This document shows positions 44,640 to 53,374 of a DNA stretch of 64,000 bases, piece after piece. The notes under the pieces were generated by a model that ran no database searches, was not told the DNA's origin, and worked only from the letters and a program-made list of their open reading frames with translations. How positions within the stretch are numbered: position 1 is the first letter of the stretch; every line of letters starts with the position of its first letter. Source of the DNA: Ilumatobacteraceae bacterium. Lineage in GTDB: Bacteria > Actinomycetota > Acidimicrobiia > Acidimicrobiales > Ilumatobacteraceae. Made by a program: the position numbers and the translations under genes. The stretch spans positions 62,001 through 126,000 of the forward strand of contig JAJTEL010000002.1 of the NCBI GenBank assembly GCA_021299715.1. The letters run 5' to 3'.

Positions 44640-45458
44640 CTACAGCATGGTGCCGATAGCAAAAACGCTCAGAGCCATTGCCACAACTGGTACGGCCCAA
44701 CCAATGACAGGCGACGTGCGTGTCCAGCGCGGTTCAAGCATTGCGTATCCCACGACAGCGCCTGTTAGTGCGCCGCCTACGTGGCCACCAATTGAAATAC
44801 CAGGAATTGCAAAGGTGATTAATAGGTTCAGAATCAAAGTAGTGCCAATGCCTGTTCGCATTGGGTTAACTCCACGCTGTTGAAGCCCCACGGCTGCCGC
44901 GGCCATTAGGCCAAACACCGCACCCGATGCGCCACCCGTTAATCCATCTGGCGTAAGAGCAAGCGCACCGGCTGCTCCGCCAAACATTGCCGCAAAATAC
45001 AACAGCGTGAACTTGGCTTGTCCAAGCGCTGGTTCAAGAAGTTGGCCAAGCTGCCATAGCAGCAGCATGTTCATGCCGATGTGAAGAAGCCCAAAGTGCA
45101 AGAAGCCTGAGGTGACAATGCGGTACCACTCGCCGTTCTGAATGAAGACAAGTGATAAGCCAAGATCAAACTGATTACGTTCGACCGAACCAGAACTTGT
45201 CAATGTCCATAAAAATGCAAACACGTTCAGCGCAATTAGGACTCGAGTGGCAAAAATGTGTTGCACTGCATTCCATCTACGAACACGCTCACGTGCCGGT
45301 GGGCGAGCAGAGCGAATGCAATCTGCACAGTGTGAACCAACCGGTGCTGGAGTGAGACAGTTGTTGCACGCAGGGCGATTACAGCGAGTGCAATGGCGAC
45401 CAGTGGCGATCTGGGGATGTCGAACGCAGTATTCGAGGGACGGCGGGGGAAGCGTCAC
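44640..45458 (-). CDS. Rhomboid intramembrane serine protease with zinc-finger N-terminus
   Basis: The 272-residue protein starts with a B-box-like zinc finger (CVRHPQIATGRHCTRCNRPA, CNNCLTPAPVGSHCADC) followed by a rhomboid domain with six helices. The catalytic Ser is in GGASGAVFGL and the His in ISIGGHVGGALTG. LHFGLLHIGMNMLLLWQLG is a typical helix 2. GTG 45458 is chosen over the longer frame to 45641 because TACACT on the minus strand (plus-strand 45466-45471) ends seven bases before it and the extension overlaps fcl. Substrates are unknown. Confidence 0.88.
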   Translation of the reverse strand: MTLPPPSLEYCVRHPQIATGRHCTRCNRPACNNCLTPAPVGSHCADCIRSARPPARERVRRWNAVQHIFATRVLIALNVFAFLWTLTSSGSVERNQFDLGLSLVFIQNGEWYRIVTSGFLHFGLLHIGMNMLLLWQLGQLLEPALGQAKFTLLYFAAMFGGAAGALALTPDGLTGGASGAVFGLMAAAAVGLQQRGVNPMRTGIGTTLILNLLITFAIPGISIGGHVGGALTGAVVGYAMLEPRWTRTSPVIGWAVPVVAMALSVFAIGTML

Positions 45459-45495
45459 AAGAAAAAGTGTACGGGCGAGTTCATGATGCGAAGTG

Positions 45496-46455
45496 TCAGC
45501 GCGGCGCCGCTTCGGCCTGGTCGCGGTGTGACAAGTACCAATCCACAGTGCGACGAATTCCTTCGGAGAACTCCATCTTTGCTTGCCACCCCAGACGTTC
45601 TGCGGCGCGAGACGGATCGATGCGTCGACGTGGTTGGCCATCTGGCTTTGTGGCGTCCCATTTCAATTCGCCTGTGAATCCGGTGACACGTGCAATTGTC
45701 TCGGCGGTTTCACGAATGGTGATTTCTCGGTCGGAACCCAAGTTGATGGGTTCCACACTCTCGTGTGTTTCTGCAGCCAACACGATGGCGGCCGCAGCAT
45801 CTTCGACGTACAAGTACTCGCGACTTGCCGAGCCGGTTCCCCACACATCGATGTAGTTGGCGCCTTGTTCTTTTGCTTCTACACATTTCTTAATAAGTGC
45901 GGGAATGACATGCGATACAGATGGATGAAATTTGTCGCCTGGTCCGTACAAGTTGGTGGGGATGAGATAGGCAAATTTCTGGTCGTATTGAGCACTATTG
46001 ACTTGCGCATGAACAAGGTGCGCCTTCTTTGCAATGCCATACGGCGCGTTGGTCTCTTCGGGGTATCCGTCCCAGAACGATTCTTCTTTGAATGGAACAG
46101 GAGTGAATTTGGGATATGAACACACAGTGCCAAGAAGGACAGTTTTTTCTGTGCCCGCTGCACGTGCGGCCTCGATGATGTGAGTGCCCATCATTAAGTT
46201 GTCGAAGTACAGACGCGCCGGATCAACAAGGTTGTAGCCAATGCCACCGACGCGAGCAGCAAGGTGAATGACATGGCTGGGCGAATGGGCTGCCAGCATT
46301 GCGTCGGCCACGCCGGGGATGACGAGGTCGTATTCATCGTGTGTGGGGGCAACAACTTGCGCCCCTTTTTCGGCCAAAAGCCCCACAACAACGCGCCCCA
46401 AGAAGCCGTTGCCACCCGTGACGAGGACCTTGCGGCCTGACCAGAATTCCGACAT
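45496..46455 (-). CDS. fcl: GDP-L-fucose synthase
   Basis: The 319-residue SDR converts GDP-4-keto-6-deoxymannose, the Gmd product, to GDP-L-fucose. Motifs: VTGGNGFLGRVV, HLAARVGGIGYN, SSYP-like CSYPKFTPVPF, the YxxxK pair in YGIAKKAHL, and NLYGPGDKF. Starts at 46464 and 46455 are possible; TACGAT on the minus strand (plus-strand 46463-46468) ends seven bases before 46455 and overlaps 46464, so 46455 is preferred. gmd lies 8 kb away in the same locus. Confidence 0.9.
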   Translation of the reverse strand: MSEFWSGRKVLVTGGNGFLGRVVVGLLAEKGAQVVAPTHDEYDLVIPGVADAMLAAHSPSHVIHLAARVGGIGYNLVDPARLYFDNLMMGTHIIEAARAAGTEKTVLLGTVCSYPKFTPVPFKEESFWDGYPEETNAPYGIAKKAHLVHAQVNSAQYDQKFAYLIPTNLYGPGDKFHPSVSHVIPALIKKCVEAKEQGANYIDVWGTGSASREYLYVEDAAAAIVLAAETHESVEPINLGSDREITIRETAETIARVTGFTGELKWDATKPDGQPRRRIDPSRAAERLGWQAKMEFSEGIRRTVDWYLSHRDQAEAAPR

Positions 46456-46462
46456 GGATGCC

Positions 46463-46487
46463 ATCGTAGGACGCGAGAGGACAGAAT
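46463..46487. promoter_or_regulatory. Divergent -10 hexamers, fcl / GT4
   Basis: TACGAT on the minus strand (46463-46468) ends seven bases before fcl ATG 46455. CAGAAT on the plus strand (46482-46487) ends six bases before GTG 46494. Confidence 0.45.
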
Positions 46488-46493
46488 GAAGGG

Positions 46494-47567
46494 GTGCGCG
46501 TTGCCTACACCCTCGAACAGTGCTGGCATCGCGTGCCCGGTGGAACGGCAATTGCGGCTCTAGAAGTGGCTGCCGCCATGGGTTCACAACCCGACATTCA
46601 GTTGGTGGGACTAGCCGGCCGCCACGCCGGCCCGCCAACACCAGGGTATGAACCACCTTTTTCTGTGGCCGCACTTCCGCTTGGTGGCAAGTGGTTGTAT
46701 GAGACATGGACTCGCTTTAAATGGCCGAAAGTGGAATCTGTTGTGCATGTCGACCTTGTGCACTCCACCACCATCATTCCTCCAGCAACCGAACTGCCAT
46801 TAGTGGTCACGCTTCACGACATTGCATTTCTTCGTCACCCAGAATTCTTTACTGCGCACGGCAACAAGATTTTTAGGCGCAGCATGGACATCTTGAAACA
46901 ACAAAACGCAACGGTGCTGTGCTCATCAATTGCAACACTGAACGATTGTCGTGATGCTGGTTTTAATCAGGAACTGTTGCATCACGTTCCTCTTGGGGTG
47001 CGAGTGCATTCTGTGACAGATGCCGACATCGCACGAGTGCGTGCCACATACAACTTGCCGAAAGAGTTTGTGTTGTTTGTGGGAACGCAAGAGCCACGAA
47101 AGAACTTGGCACGACTCATCGATGCATTGACACGCATGGGGGATGCGCCACCATTAGTGATTGTGGGTATGGAAGGTTGGGGTGATTCTGGTCTTGCACC
47201 TTCGCACGATGTTCGCTTAACCGGGTATGTGCCGTCGCACGATCTTCCATCGTTGTATGCGGCCTGTTCAGTCTTCGCATTTCCGTCGGTTCTCGAGGGC
47301 TATGGATTGCCTGTTATCGAAGCAATGGCTCATGGTGCGCCCGTGGTGACGTCTCGCGGCACATCAACCGAAGAAGTTGCGGGTGGTGCTGCTGAATTGG
47401 TTGATCCATTCAGTGTGGAGTCAATTCAAGACGGTCTTCGTCGCGCATTGCAGTCGCAAGATCACTTGAGAGAGAAGGGTCGTCTGCGTGCGGCTGAAAC
47501 TCCGTGGTCTCGTACCGCAGAACTCACTGCCACTGTGTATCGAAAAATCATGAATGGTGCCGCATGA
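46494..47567 (+). CDS. GT4-family glycosyltransferase
   Basis: The 357-residue GT-B enzyme has an N-terminal acceptor domain and the GT4 donor site: FVGTQEPRKNLARLIDAL, YAACSVFAFPSVLEGYGLPV and IEAMAHGAPVVTSRG. It would add a sugar from a nucleotide donor to a growing glycan. GTG 46494 is the first gene of a run of five in which stops and starts overlap or nearly overlap. Confidence 0.9.
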   Translation: MRVAYTLEQCWHRVPGGTAIAALEVAAAMGSQPDIQLVGLAGRHAGPPTPGYEPPFSVAALPLGGKWLYETWTRFKWPKVESVVHVDLVHSTTIIPPATELPLVVTLHDIAFLRHPEFFTAHGNKIFRRSMDILKQQNATVLCSSIATLNDCRDAGFNQELLHHVPLGVRVHSVTDADIARVRATYNLPKEFVLFVGTQEPRKNLARLIDALTRMGDAPPLVIVGMEGWGDSGLAPSHDVRLTGYVPSHDLPSLYAACSVFAFPSVLEGYGLPVIEAMAHGAPVVTSRGTSTEEVAGGAAELVDPFSVESIQDGLRRALQSQDHLREKGRLRAAETPWSRTAELTATVYRKIMNGAA

Positions 47568-48691
47568 AATTTCGCGTTGCAATGAATCTTCTGTGGTGTG
47601 TGCCTGGTGTTGGTGGCAGCGAGGAGTATCTCGTACGTCAGTTATTGGGACTGGCGGAAATTGATCATGAATTCTCTCTTGAGGTTTTTGCGCCCAAAGG
47701 TTTTGCAGAACGTCAACCAGCCATCGCCAATTTGTATGTCATTCACGAAGCTCCGTCATCGTGTCTGCGACGCGAGATTCGCATTGCGTTGGAACATACG
47801 TGGTTGGCATGGCGCACCCGTGGATTCGACATTGTTCATCATGGTGGCGGAAGTATCCCTCGGATTGGGAACCCACGCACAGTGGTCACCGTGCACGACA
47901 TTCAATGGGTCGAGTACCCGCAGTATGTGAGACCAACAAAACTGCGATATCTCAAACGAATGGTCCCATCATCGTTGCGTCGCGCCACACGAGTTGTCGT
48001 TCCGTCTCACTTTGTTGCTCACACGCTGACATCGGCATTTGGAACTCCCGCATCACGTATCGGAGTCGTTCGTCACGGTATCGAACCATCGATGTCAACA
48101 GATGCAACACCTGAAGCGGAACTTCGTTCGCGTTTCACATTAGGAAGCGGCCCCGTTCTCGTGTTTCCAGCAATTACTCATCCGCATAAGAATCACGAGT
48201 TCTTGTTGCGAATGATGGCCGAAGGCAATGATGCATGGCGTGACCAGGCGTTACGAGTTGTGTTCGCGGGTTCGGCTGGCTCTCAGGACGAAGCGGTACG
48301 AGCACTGATTCGGTCGTTAGGTCTTGAGTCGCGAGTTATTCTCCCCGGTCGCGTTTCGGCATCGGACAGAAACGGTCTCTTGAAAATGGCAGACGCGATG
48401 GTGTTTCCAAGTCAATACGAAGGCTTTGGCGCTCCGCTTATTGAAGCCATGCGTCTGGGCGCGCCCGTCTTGGCAAGTAACTGCGGCAGCATCCCTGAAG
48501 TTGTTGCGAATGCCGGAATAGTTGCGCCGTTAAATGTTGATGCGTGGAATACGGGTCTTTTACGCATTCGGTCCGAGCGGTCAGAACTCATTAACGCCGG
48601 AATGGAACGCACACGTGAGTTCACTACGTCATTGTCTGCTTCTGATCTTGTTCGCGAATACCGCGCGACTCTTGGTGGCGGTTCTGTGTGA
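47564..48691 (+). CDS. GT4-family glycosyltransferase
   Basis: The 375-residue protein has a GT4 layout: MNLLWCVPGVGGSEEYLVRQ at the N-terminus, VFPAITHPHKNHEFLLRMM, and PSQYEGFGAPLIEAMRLGAP. ATG 47564 overlaps the preceding stop (ATGA); the longer frame from 47504 is rejected. It is coupled on both sides to other GT4 genes. Sugar and acceptor are not known. Confidence 0.9.
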   Translation: MKFRVAMNLLWCVPGVGGSEEYLVRQLLGLAEIDHEFSLEVFAPKGFAERQPAIANLYVIHEAPSSCLRREIRIALEHTWLAWRTRGFDIVHHGGGSIPRIGNPRTVVTVHDIQWVEYPQYVRPTKLRYLKRMVPSSLRRATRVVVPSHFVAHTLTSAFGTPASRIGVVRHGIEPSMSTDATPEAELRSRFTLGSGPVLVFPAITHPHKNHEFLLRMMAEGNDAWRDQALRVVFAGSAGSQDEAVRALIRSLGLESRVILPGRVSASDRNGLLKMADAMVFPSQYEGFGAPLIEAMRLGAPVLASNCGSIPEVVANAGIVAPLNVDAWNTGLLRIRSERSELINAGMERTREFTTSLSASDLVREYRATLGGGSV

Positions 48692-49923
48692 GTCGTCCAA
48701 TTGTTGTTTTGGTTCCGCACTTTGCGCCCGACACCGCGCCAACCGGCGAAGTCATCACGCGTATCGTCGACGAGTTTGTTGCGGCTGGACGCACCATTCA
48801 CGTAGTTACTGCGTTGCCGTGGTATCGCACGCACGCTATTGAAGACGGCTGGCGGGGTCGACTAGTGCGTCGTGAAAAAACGCCGTGGGGATCCATTATT
48901 CGAGTTCATCCCTTCCCGGGAAAAAGCAAGACCAATTTGCTGCGTCGTGCGCTTGGTTTCGTTGCGTTTAGCGTTTTGGCCGGAGTGTGCACTGTGTTTG
49001 CCGGCGGTCTTCACCGCCGTCCGGCCGCCATAGTTTCAATGTCGCCACCACTTACCTTGGGTCTCACGGGTTGGTTGGCTGCGCGGTTACGTCTTTCGCG
49101 CGCTGTGTTCAACATTCAAGATGTCTTTCCAGACGCCGCCGTGGAAACTGGTGCGATTACCAACACCAGAATCATCGCATTTGCTAAATGGTTGGAGCGC
49201 GTCAGTTACCACCGTTCTGACGCAGTGGTGGTGTTGTCAGATGATCTGCGTAACAACGTTGTTGCCAAAGTGGCCACTCGCCATGCAAGAAAAGTTCACG
49301 TCATTCCAAATTTTGTGGATGCGGAGCGAATTGTTCCAACGTCGCGAATGACCACATACCGACAAGAACTTGGCATTGGCAATGAGACCGTGGTGATGTA
49401 TGCCGGCAATGTTGGATACTCGCAATCTCTCACCATGGTCATTGAGGCAGCGCGCCAGTTATCTCATGTCACGTTCGTTATTAACGGCGATGGTGCGGCG
49501 AGAGCAGAACTAGAGCAATCGGCCGCGGGTCTGACGAATGTGCGCTTTGCTGGGTACCAGCCACGTGAACGTGTGAGTGAAGTGCTTGCATCGGGAGACA
49601 TTCATGTTGTTCCACTTCGCGCTGGTCTTGGCGCAGTCAGTGTTCCGTCGAAGACATACAGCATCTTGGCTGCCGCTCGACCAGTTGTTGCTGCGATTGA
49701 CCCCGGAACAGAAGTGACACGTATTTTGGCGGCAAGCGGGGCGGGAATTTCAGTGCCGCCCGACAATGTTGATGCATTTGTTGCAGCTCTTTCCGAGTTG
49801 GTGTCACGTGGTGAGAGTGTGAACGAGATGGGCCAACGCGGTCGTGAATGGGTAGAGACGCACGTTTCGCCTATGGCAGTGGCACATTCGTACCTTGAAC
49901 TCATTGACTCTTTGGGGGCGTGA
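48688..49923 (+). CDS. GT4-family glycosyltransferase (WbuB-like)
   Basis: The 411-residue enzyme resembles WbuB-type N-acetylaminosugar transferases: LVPHFAPDTAPTGEVITRIV, a membrane-associated loop (VAFSVLAGVCTVFAGGLHRR), FNIQDVFPDAAVETGAI, MYAGNVGYSQSLTMVI and VPSKTYSILAAARPVVAA. GTG 48688 overlaps the previous stop (GTGA). WbuB enzymes transfer L-FucNAc-like sugars, which fits a fucose locus, but this is inference. Confidence 0.88.
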   Translation: MSRPIVVLVPHFAPDTAPTGEVITRIVDEFVAAGRTIHVVTALPWYRTHAIEDGWRGRLVRREKTPWGSIIRVHPFPGKSKTNLLRRALGFVAFSVLAGVCTVFAGGLHRRPAAIVSMSPPLTLGLTGWLAARLRLSRAVFNIQDVFPDAAVETGAITNTRIIAFAKWLERVSYHRSDAVVVLSDDLRNNVVAKVATRHARKVHVIPNFVDAERIVPTSRMTTYRQELGIGNETVVMYAGNVGYSQSLTMVIEAARQLSHVTFVINGDGAARAELEQSAAGLTNVRFAGYQPRERVSEVLASGDIHVVPLRAGLGAVSVPSKTYSILAAARPVVAAIDPGTEVTRILAASGAGISVPPDNVDAFVAALSELVSRGESVNEMGQRGREWVETHVSPMAVAHSYLELIDSLGA

Positions 49924-49961
49924 GCGTTCTCACGGGGCCTAGCAGGTAGCCTTTCCTACTC

Positions 49962-50735
49962 GTGGCTAGTGGTTCATCAGCAAAAAAAGTCGCCCGTCTC
50001 GCACAGAAGGGCAAAGGCAGAAAAGTGCGCTTTCAAGGCGGCACTTTGTTCCCCTCCACCATGACCATCATCGTGGTCCTTGGTTTTGGTCTTATTGCCT
50101 ATGCCCGTCAGTCTGAGCCCACCTCTGGCGGCTCTGCTTCGGCCAGCGAAATCTCATATGCCGCGTATGGCTTCTACAAGTGCGACGGATTCCTCGGAAA
50201 TTTGGTTCCTCCAGCCGATGCGCCAGAGACTCCCGACAACACCAAGTACCAGTTAACCGAGTCAACACCTGGCGTTATGGAATGGCGTCCTGCCGGTCTT
50301 CCGCGTTATCGCGCAAAGTTGGGAGTCTTCCTTGAATCGTTCGGCATCACCGTTGACTCAAAGGGCATCACTTTCCCGAAGGCTCAGAACAACGGCGAAA
50401 CTTTGAAGACCAGCGACCTGAAGTGCAAAGACAAGTCAGGAAAAGAAGTCGATGCACAAGTGCAAGTCATCGTGTGGGATTCCTACGACAAGCAAAACGA
50501 CAACAAGAAGTACATCACAGACTTCAAGAACATCAAGATTGATTCAGACGGTATGGCGGTCACCATCGCAATTGCTGCGCCTGGAGTAGACATCCCCATT
50601 CCTGCATCCGCATCTGAGTTGAAGGCATTGTCCGATGCCAACAAGGCATCACTGGAATCCACAACAACTGTTGCTGGTGATGCGTCTACAACAACAGTTG
50701 CGGGTGGCGCAGCCACAACCACTGTTCCTGGCTGA
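49962..50735 (+). CDS. Membrane-anchored exported protein of unknown function
   Basis: The 257-residue protein has a basic cytoplasmic N-terminus (KKVARLAQKGKGRKVRFQGG), one membrane helix (about 32-48) and an exported domain (about 55-225) with GFYKCDGFLGN and DLKCKDKSGKEV (two cysteines, possibly a disulfide), ending in a Thr/Val/Ala/Gly tail with TTTVAG repeats. The tail resembles the wall-facing linkers of the L,D-transpeptidase. I do not recognise the domain. TAGCCT (49947-49952) ends nine bases before GTG 49962. Its stop overlaps the next start. Confidence 0.6.
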   Translation: MASGSSAKKVARLAQKGKGRKVRFQGGTLFPSTMTIIVVLGFGLIAYARQSEPTSGGSASASEISYAAYGFYKCDGFLGNLVPPADAPETPDNTKYQLTESTPGVMEWRPAGLPRYRAKLGVFLESFGITVDSKGITFPKAQNNGETLKTSDLKCKDKSGKEVDAQVQVIVWDSYDKQNDNKKYITDFKNIKIDSDGMAVTIAIAAPGVDIPIPASASELKALSDANKASLESTTTVAGDASTTTVAGGAATTTVPG

Positions 50736-51739
50736 TGCACGCAGTTGTTCTCGTTGGAGGGTTTGGCACTCGACTCAGGCCGCTCACGCTGAGCACACCG
50801 AAGCCGTTGCTTCCCATCGCAAATGTGCGGCAACTAGAGCATCTCATTGCACACCTCGCCACCGCTGGCGTTACCCATGTTGCTTTGGCGCTTGGTTTTA
50901 AGCCAGAGCCGTTTTTTCAGGCTTTTCCTGATGGGGTGTGTGCAGGCGTTCAACTGCATTACGCCGTAGAACCAGAACCGCTCGACACAGCCGGGGCAAT
51001 TGCGTTTGCTGCACGCGACGCTGGCATTAATGACACGTTCGTCGTGATGAACGGAGACATCATTTGCGATCTCGATGTTGCGTCTCTCGTGCAGTTCCAC
51101 CGCGAACACAAAGCCGAAGGCACATTGCATCTCACTCCCGTCGAAGACCCATCGCAGTACGGAGTGGTGGAAACCAACAGCGAAGGCTGGGTGCAACGAT
51201 TTGTTGAAAAGCCAGCACCAGGCGAGACCACAAGTTCTGTCATTAACGCAGGAACGTATGTGTTGGAACCATCGGTATTAAGTCGCATGCCAGCGAACCA
51301 AAAGTTGTCCATCGAGCGCGTGGTATTTCCGCAAATGGTGGCCGATGGAACTCTCGCAGCCATGGCTACCAGCGATTACTGGATCGACACTGGACGCCCC
51401 GATACCTACTTGCAGGCCAATCTCGACCTCATCGATGGGTCGCGAAGCACCATCTTGTCGTCGGTGGCGCCTCACTGCACCATTGATTCATCTGCGTCAA
51501 TCGCGCATAGCGTTATTGGTGAGGGTTCAACCGTTGGCGCTCAATGTGTCATCACAGACTCCGTCCTTCTTCCAGGGGCACACGTTGGCAATCGAGTTCG
51601 ACTTGAACGATGCTTGGTAATGGGTGTGGTGGGGGACGATGCATCTCTCACCGATTGCGTGATCGGTGCAGAGGGACACGTTCAACCAGGTCACACGTTG
51701 AGTGGCGAAAAGATTCCGTCACCTGAATTAGCGTCGTAG
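50735..51739 (+). CDS. Sugar-1-phosphate nucleotidyltransferase (GDP-mannose pyrophosphorylase-like)
   Basis: The 334-residue protein has the nucleotidyltransferase signature VLVGGFGTRLRPLTLSTPKP, MNGDIICDLD, VEKPAPGE and YWIDTGRPDTYLQAN, followed by a C-terminal left-handed beta-helix of hexapeptide repeats (about 245-325: SASIAHSVIGEGSTVGAQ). GDP-mannose is the substrate of Gmd, encoded 3.7 kb downstream, so mannose-1-phosphate guanylyltransferase is the likely function, though the family also includes glucose-1-phosphate enzymes. ATG shares one base with the previous TGA. Confidence 0.85.
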   Translation: MHAVVLVGGFGTRLRPLTLSTPKPLLPIANVRQLEHLIAHLATAGVTHVALALGFKPEPFFQAFPDGVCAGVQLHYAVEPEPLDTAGAIAFAARDAGINDTFVVMNGDIICDLDVASLVQFHREHKAEGTLHLTPVEDPSQYGVVETNSEGWVQRFVEKPAPGETTSSVINAGTYVLEPSVLSRMPANQKLSIERVVFPQMVADGTLAAMATSDYWIDTGRPDTYLQANLDLIDGSRSTILSSVAPHCTIDSSASIAHSVIGEGSTVGAQCVITDSVLLPGAHVGNRVRLERCLVMGVVGDDASLTDCVIGAEGHVQPGHTLSGEKIPSPELAS

Positions 51740-51741
51740 CA

Positions 51742-52656
51742 ATGGCGTCCCGAAAAATCTTGGTCTGTGGAGGTGCGGGGTTCATCGGGTCGCATCTTGT
51801 CGAACGATTCATGGCTGAGGGGCACGAGGTAGATGTTGTAGACGACCTCTCTACAGGCTCACTTGCCAATTTGGCCGACTCTCGCAACGCATCGGGCCGT
51901 TTCAAATTTCAGAACATCTCTGTGCAATCAAGTGAGTTCGCTGAACTTATTGCATTAAAGCGTCCAGACATCATTGTCAATCTTGCGGTGTTCACGCCTT
52001 CTCATGCACATTCGGCCGGCGCTCTTGCAAGTCTTGGTGCCACGGTTTCTGTTCTTGAAGCAGCGCGACTTGGTGGAGTCTCAAAAGTTGTCACTGCTCT
52101 TCCTGCGGCACTGTTGTACGGCGAATGTCTTGCACGCGATCTCCCCATTAAAGAAGGTCACATCAGCGATCCACGCACAAGTGAAGAAGTATTTGCACGG
52201 GCTGCGTCAGATATTCATGCTGTGTATCGCGACCGGCACGGAGTGGAGTACACAGTTCTTGCCATGGCCAATGTCTACGGGCAACGCCAACGACCAGAAG
52301 ATGGTGTGGTTGCTGCATTTGTCGATGCATTAGAGCACGGTAAAGCACCAATTGTTCACGGTTCTGGTAAGCAGACGCGCGATTTCATTCATATTGACGA
52401 CACAGTCGATGCCATTGCCCGTTCGCTCGATCGCGCAGGTGGTTTGGTTATCAATGTGGGAACCGGAGTCACCACTTCAATTCTCGATTTGTGGTCAATC
52501 ATGGGTGGCGCATCGTCTCCCGTTCCGCGCACCGCGTCGGCTCGCCCAAACGACATTGTTCGACTTGCACTTTCTCCGGTGCGCGCCCGTATTCAGCTTG
52601 GGTGGTCACCATTCACGTTGTTAAAAGACGGCCTTGCGTCTATGCGCTCGCAGTAG
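51742..52656 (+). CDS. SDR epimerase-like protein without its catalytic triad
   Basis: The 304-residue protein has an extended-SDR fold: VCGGAGFIGSHLVERF nucleotide site, DDLSTGS, and VLAMANVYGQRQRP and DFIHIDDTVDAI, typical of UDP-glucose 4-epimerases. But the catalytic Ser/Thr stretch reads TALPAALLYG and where YxxxK is expected the sequence reads RTSEEVFARAASD (Tyr to Glu, Lys to Arg). The protein may be non-catalytic or act by another mechanism. It lies two bases after the nucleotidyltransferase, at the end of the forward operon. Confidence 0.85.
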   Translation: MASRKILVCGGAGFIGSHLVERFMAEGHEVDVVDDLSTGSLANLADSRNASGRFKFQNISVQSSEFAELIALKRPDIIVNLAVFTPSHAHSAGALASLGATVSVLEAARLGGVSKVVTALPAALLYGECLARDLPIKEGHISDPRTSEEVFARAASDIHAVYRDRHGVEYTVLAMANVYGQRQRPEDGVVAAFVDALEHGKAPIVHGSGKQTRDFIHIDDTVDAIARSLDRAGGLVINVGTGVTTSILDLWSIMGGASSPVPRTASARPNDIVRLALSPVRARIQLGWSPFTLLKDGLASMRSQ

Positions 52657-52660
52657 GTAA

Positions 52661-53374
52661 TTAGCGGAATAAGTCTTCGCTTGGTGGACGAACAATTTCG
52701 CTCATCGACGAATCTCTAAACCACGACGGGTCAGCGCCGCGCACAATGGCAACCGGAACCCCGGTCGATTTGCCCATCACTAGTTCTGCGGCACATGCAA
52801 GTTCGTCGGCTACGGCTACTTCGGTGACTTGCATGACGCGGCCAAGTGCATCTTCTGTGCCACGTAGATCGACAACTCCGGCAATTCCGGCCACACCAAT
52901 TGCAACGTCGGTGAGGCCTTTGCGCCACGGACGACCAAATGTGTCGCTAATAATGACGCCCACAGTGACGCCAAGTTTTGCTCGAACAATGTCGCGAATG
53001 CGACGTGCAGAGCGGTCGCTGTCGAGAGGAAGAAGGGCTGCATACCCTCGTTCCACGTTAGAAAGATCGATACCGCTGTTGGCGCAAACGAAACCGTGTT
53101 TTGTTTCCGTAATGATGAGATCACCACGTCGGCGAACAATGCGCACTGCTTCTTCTTCTACCAGTACTTTGTGGGAGAGGGGGTCGTCTGGGTTGATGGC
53201 CACTAAACGATTCTCTGCTTTTGACACAATCTTCTGCGTCACCACTAATACGTCGTTGTCGCGTAATGGGCCATTCGGTTCGCTAGCGCACGCATCAACG
53301 ATGACATCACCGAGTTGCATACCCGGAACGATTTCACCAATTCCTTCAACACTCCATGCCATTAGTCGGGCCAT
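52661..53374 (-). CDS. cofE: Coenzyme F420-0:L-glutamate ligase
   Basis: The 237-residue protein adds glutamates to F420-0. Motifs seen: VEGIGEIVPGMQLGDVI, VVTQKIVSKAENR, RVVR-type VRIVRRRGDLIIT and VIISDTFGRPWRKGLTDVAI. It is the stand-alone CofE form; mycobacterial FbiB carries an extra nitroreductase-fold domain that is absent here. ATG 53374 has a strong Shine-Dalgarno sequence AAGGAGG on the minus strand and lies inside the end of cofD (13-base overlap). It converges with the epimerase-like gene. Confidence 0.93.
   Translation of the reverse strand: MARLMAWSVEGIGEIVPGMQLGDVIVDACASEPNGPLRDNDVLVVTQKIVSKAENRLVAINPDDPLSHKVLVEEEAVRIVRRRGDLIITETKHGFVCANSGIDLSNVERGYAALLPLDSDRSARRIRDIVRAKLGVTVGVIISDTFGRPWRKGLTDVAIGVAGIAGVVDLRGTEDALGRVMQVTEVAVADELACAAELVMGKSTGVPVAIVRGADPSWFRDSSMSEIVRPPSEDLFR

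Noticed and set aside
45459-45641. Longer N-terminus of the rhomboid protease
   Set aside because: It would overlap fcl by 146 bases, has no family-like sequence, and a -10-like TACACT ends seven bases before GTG 45458.
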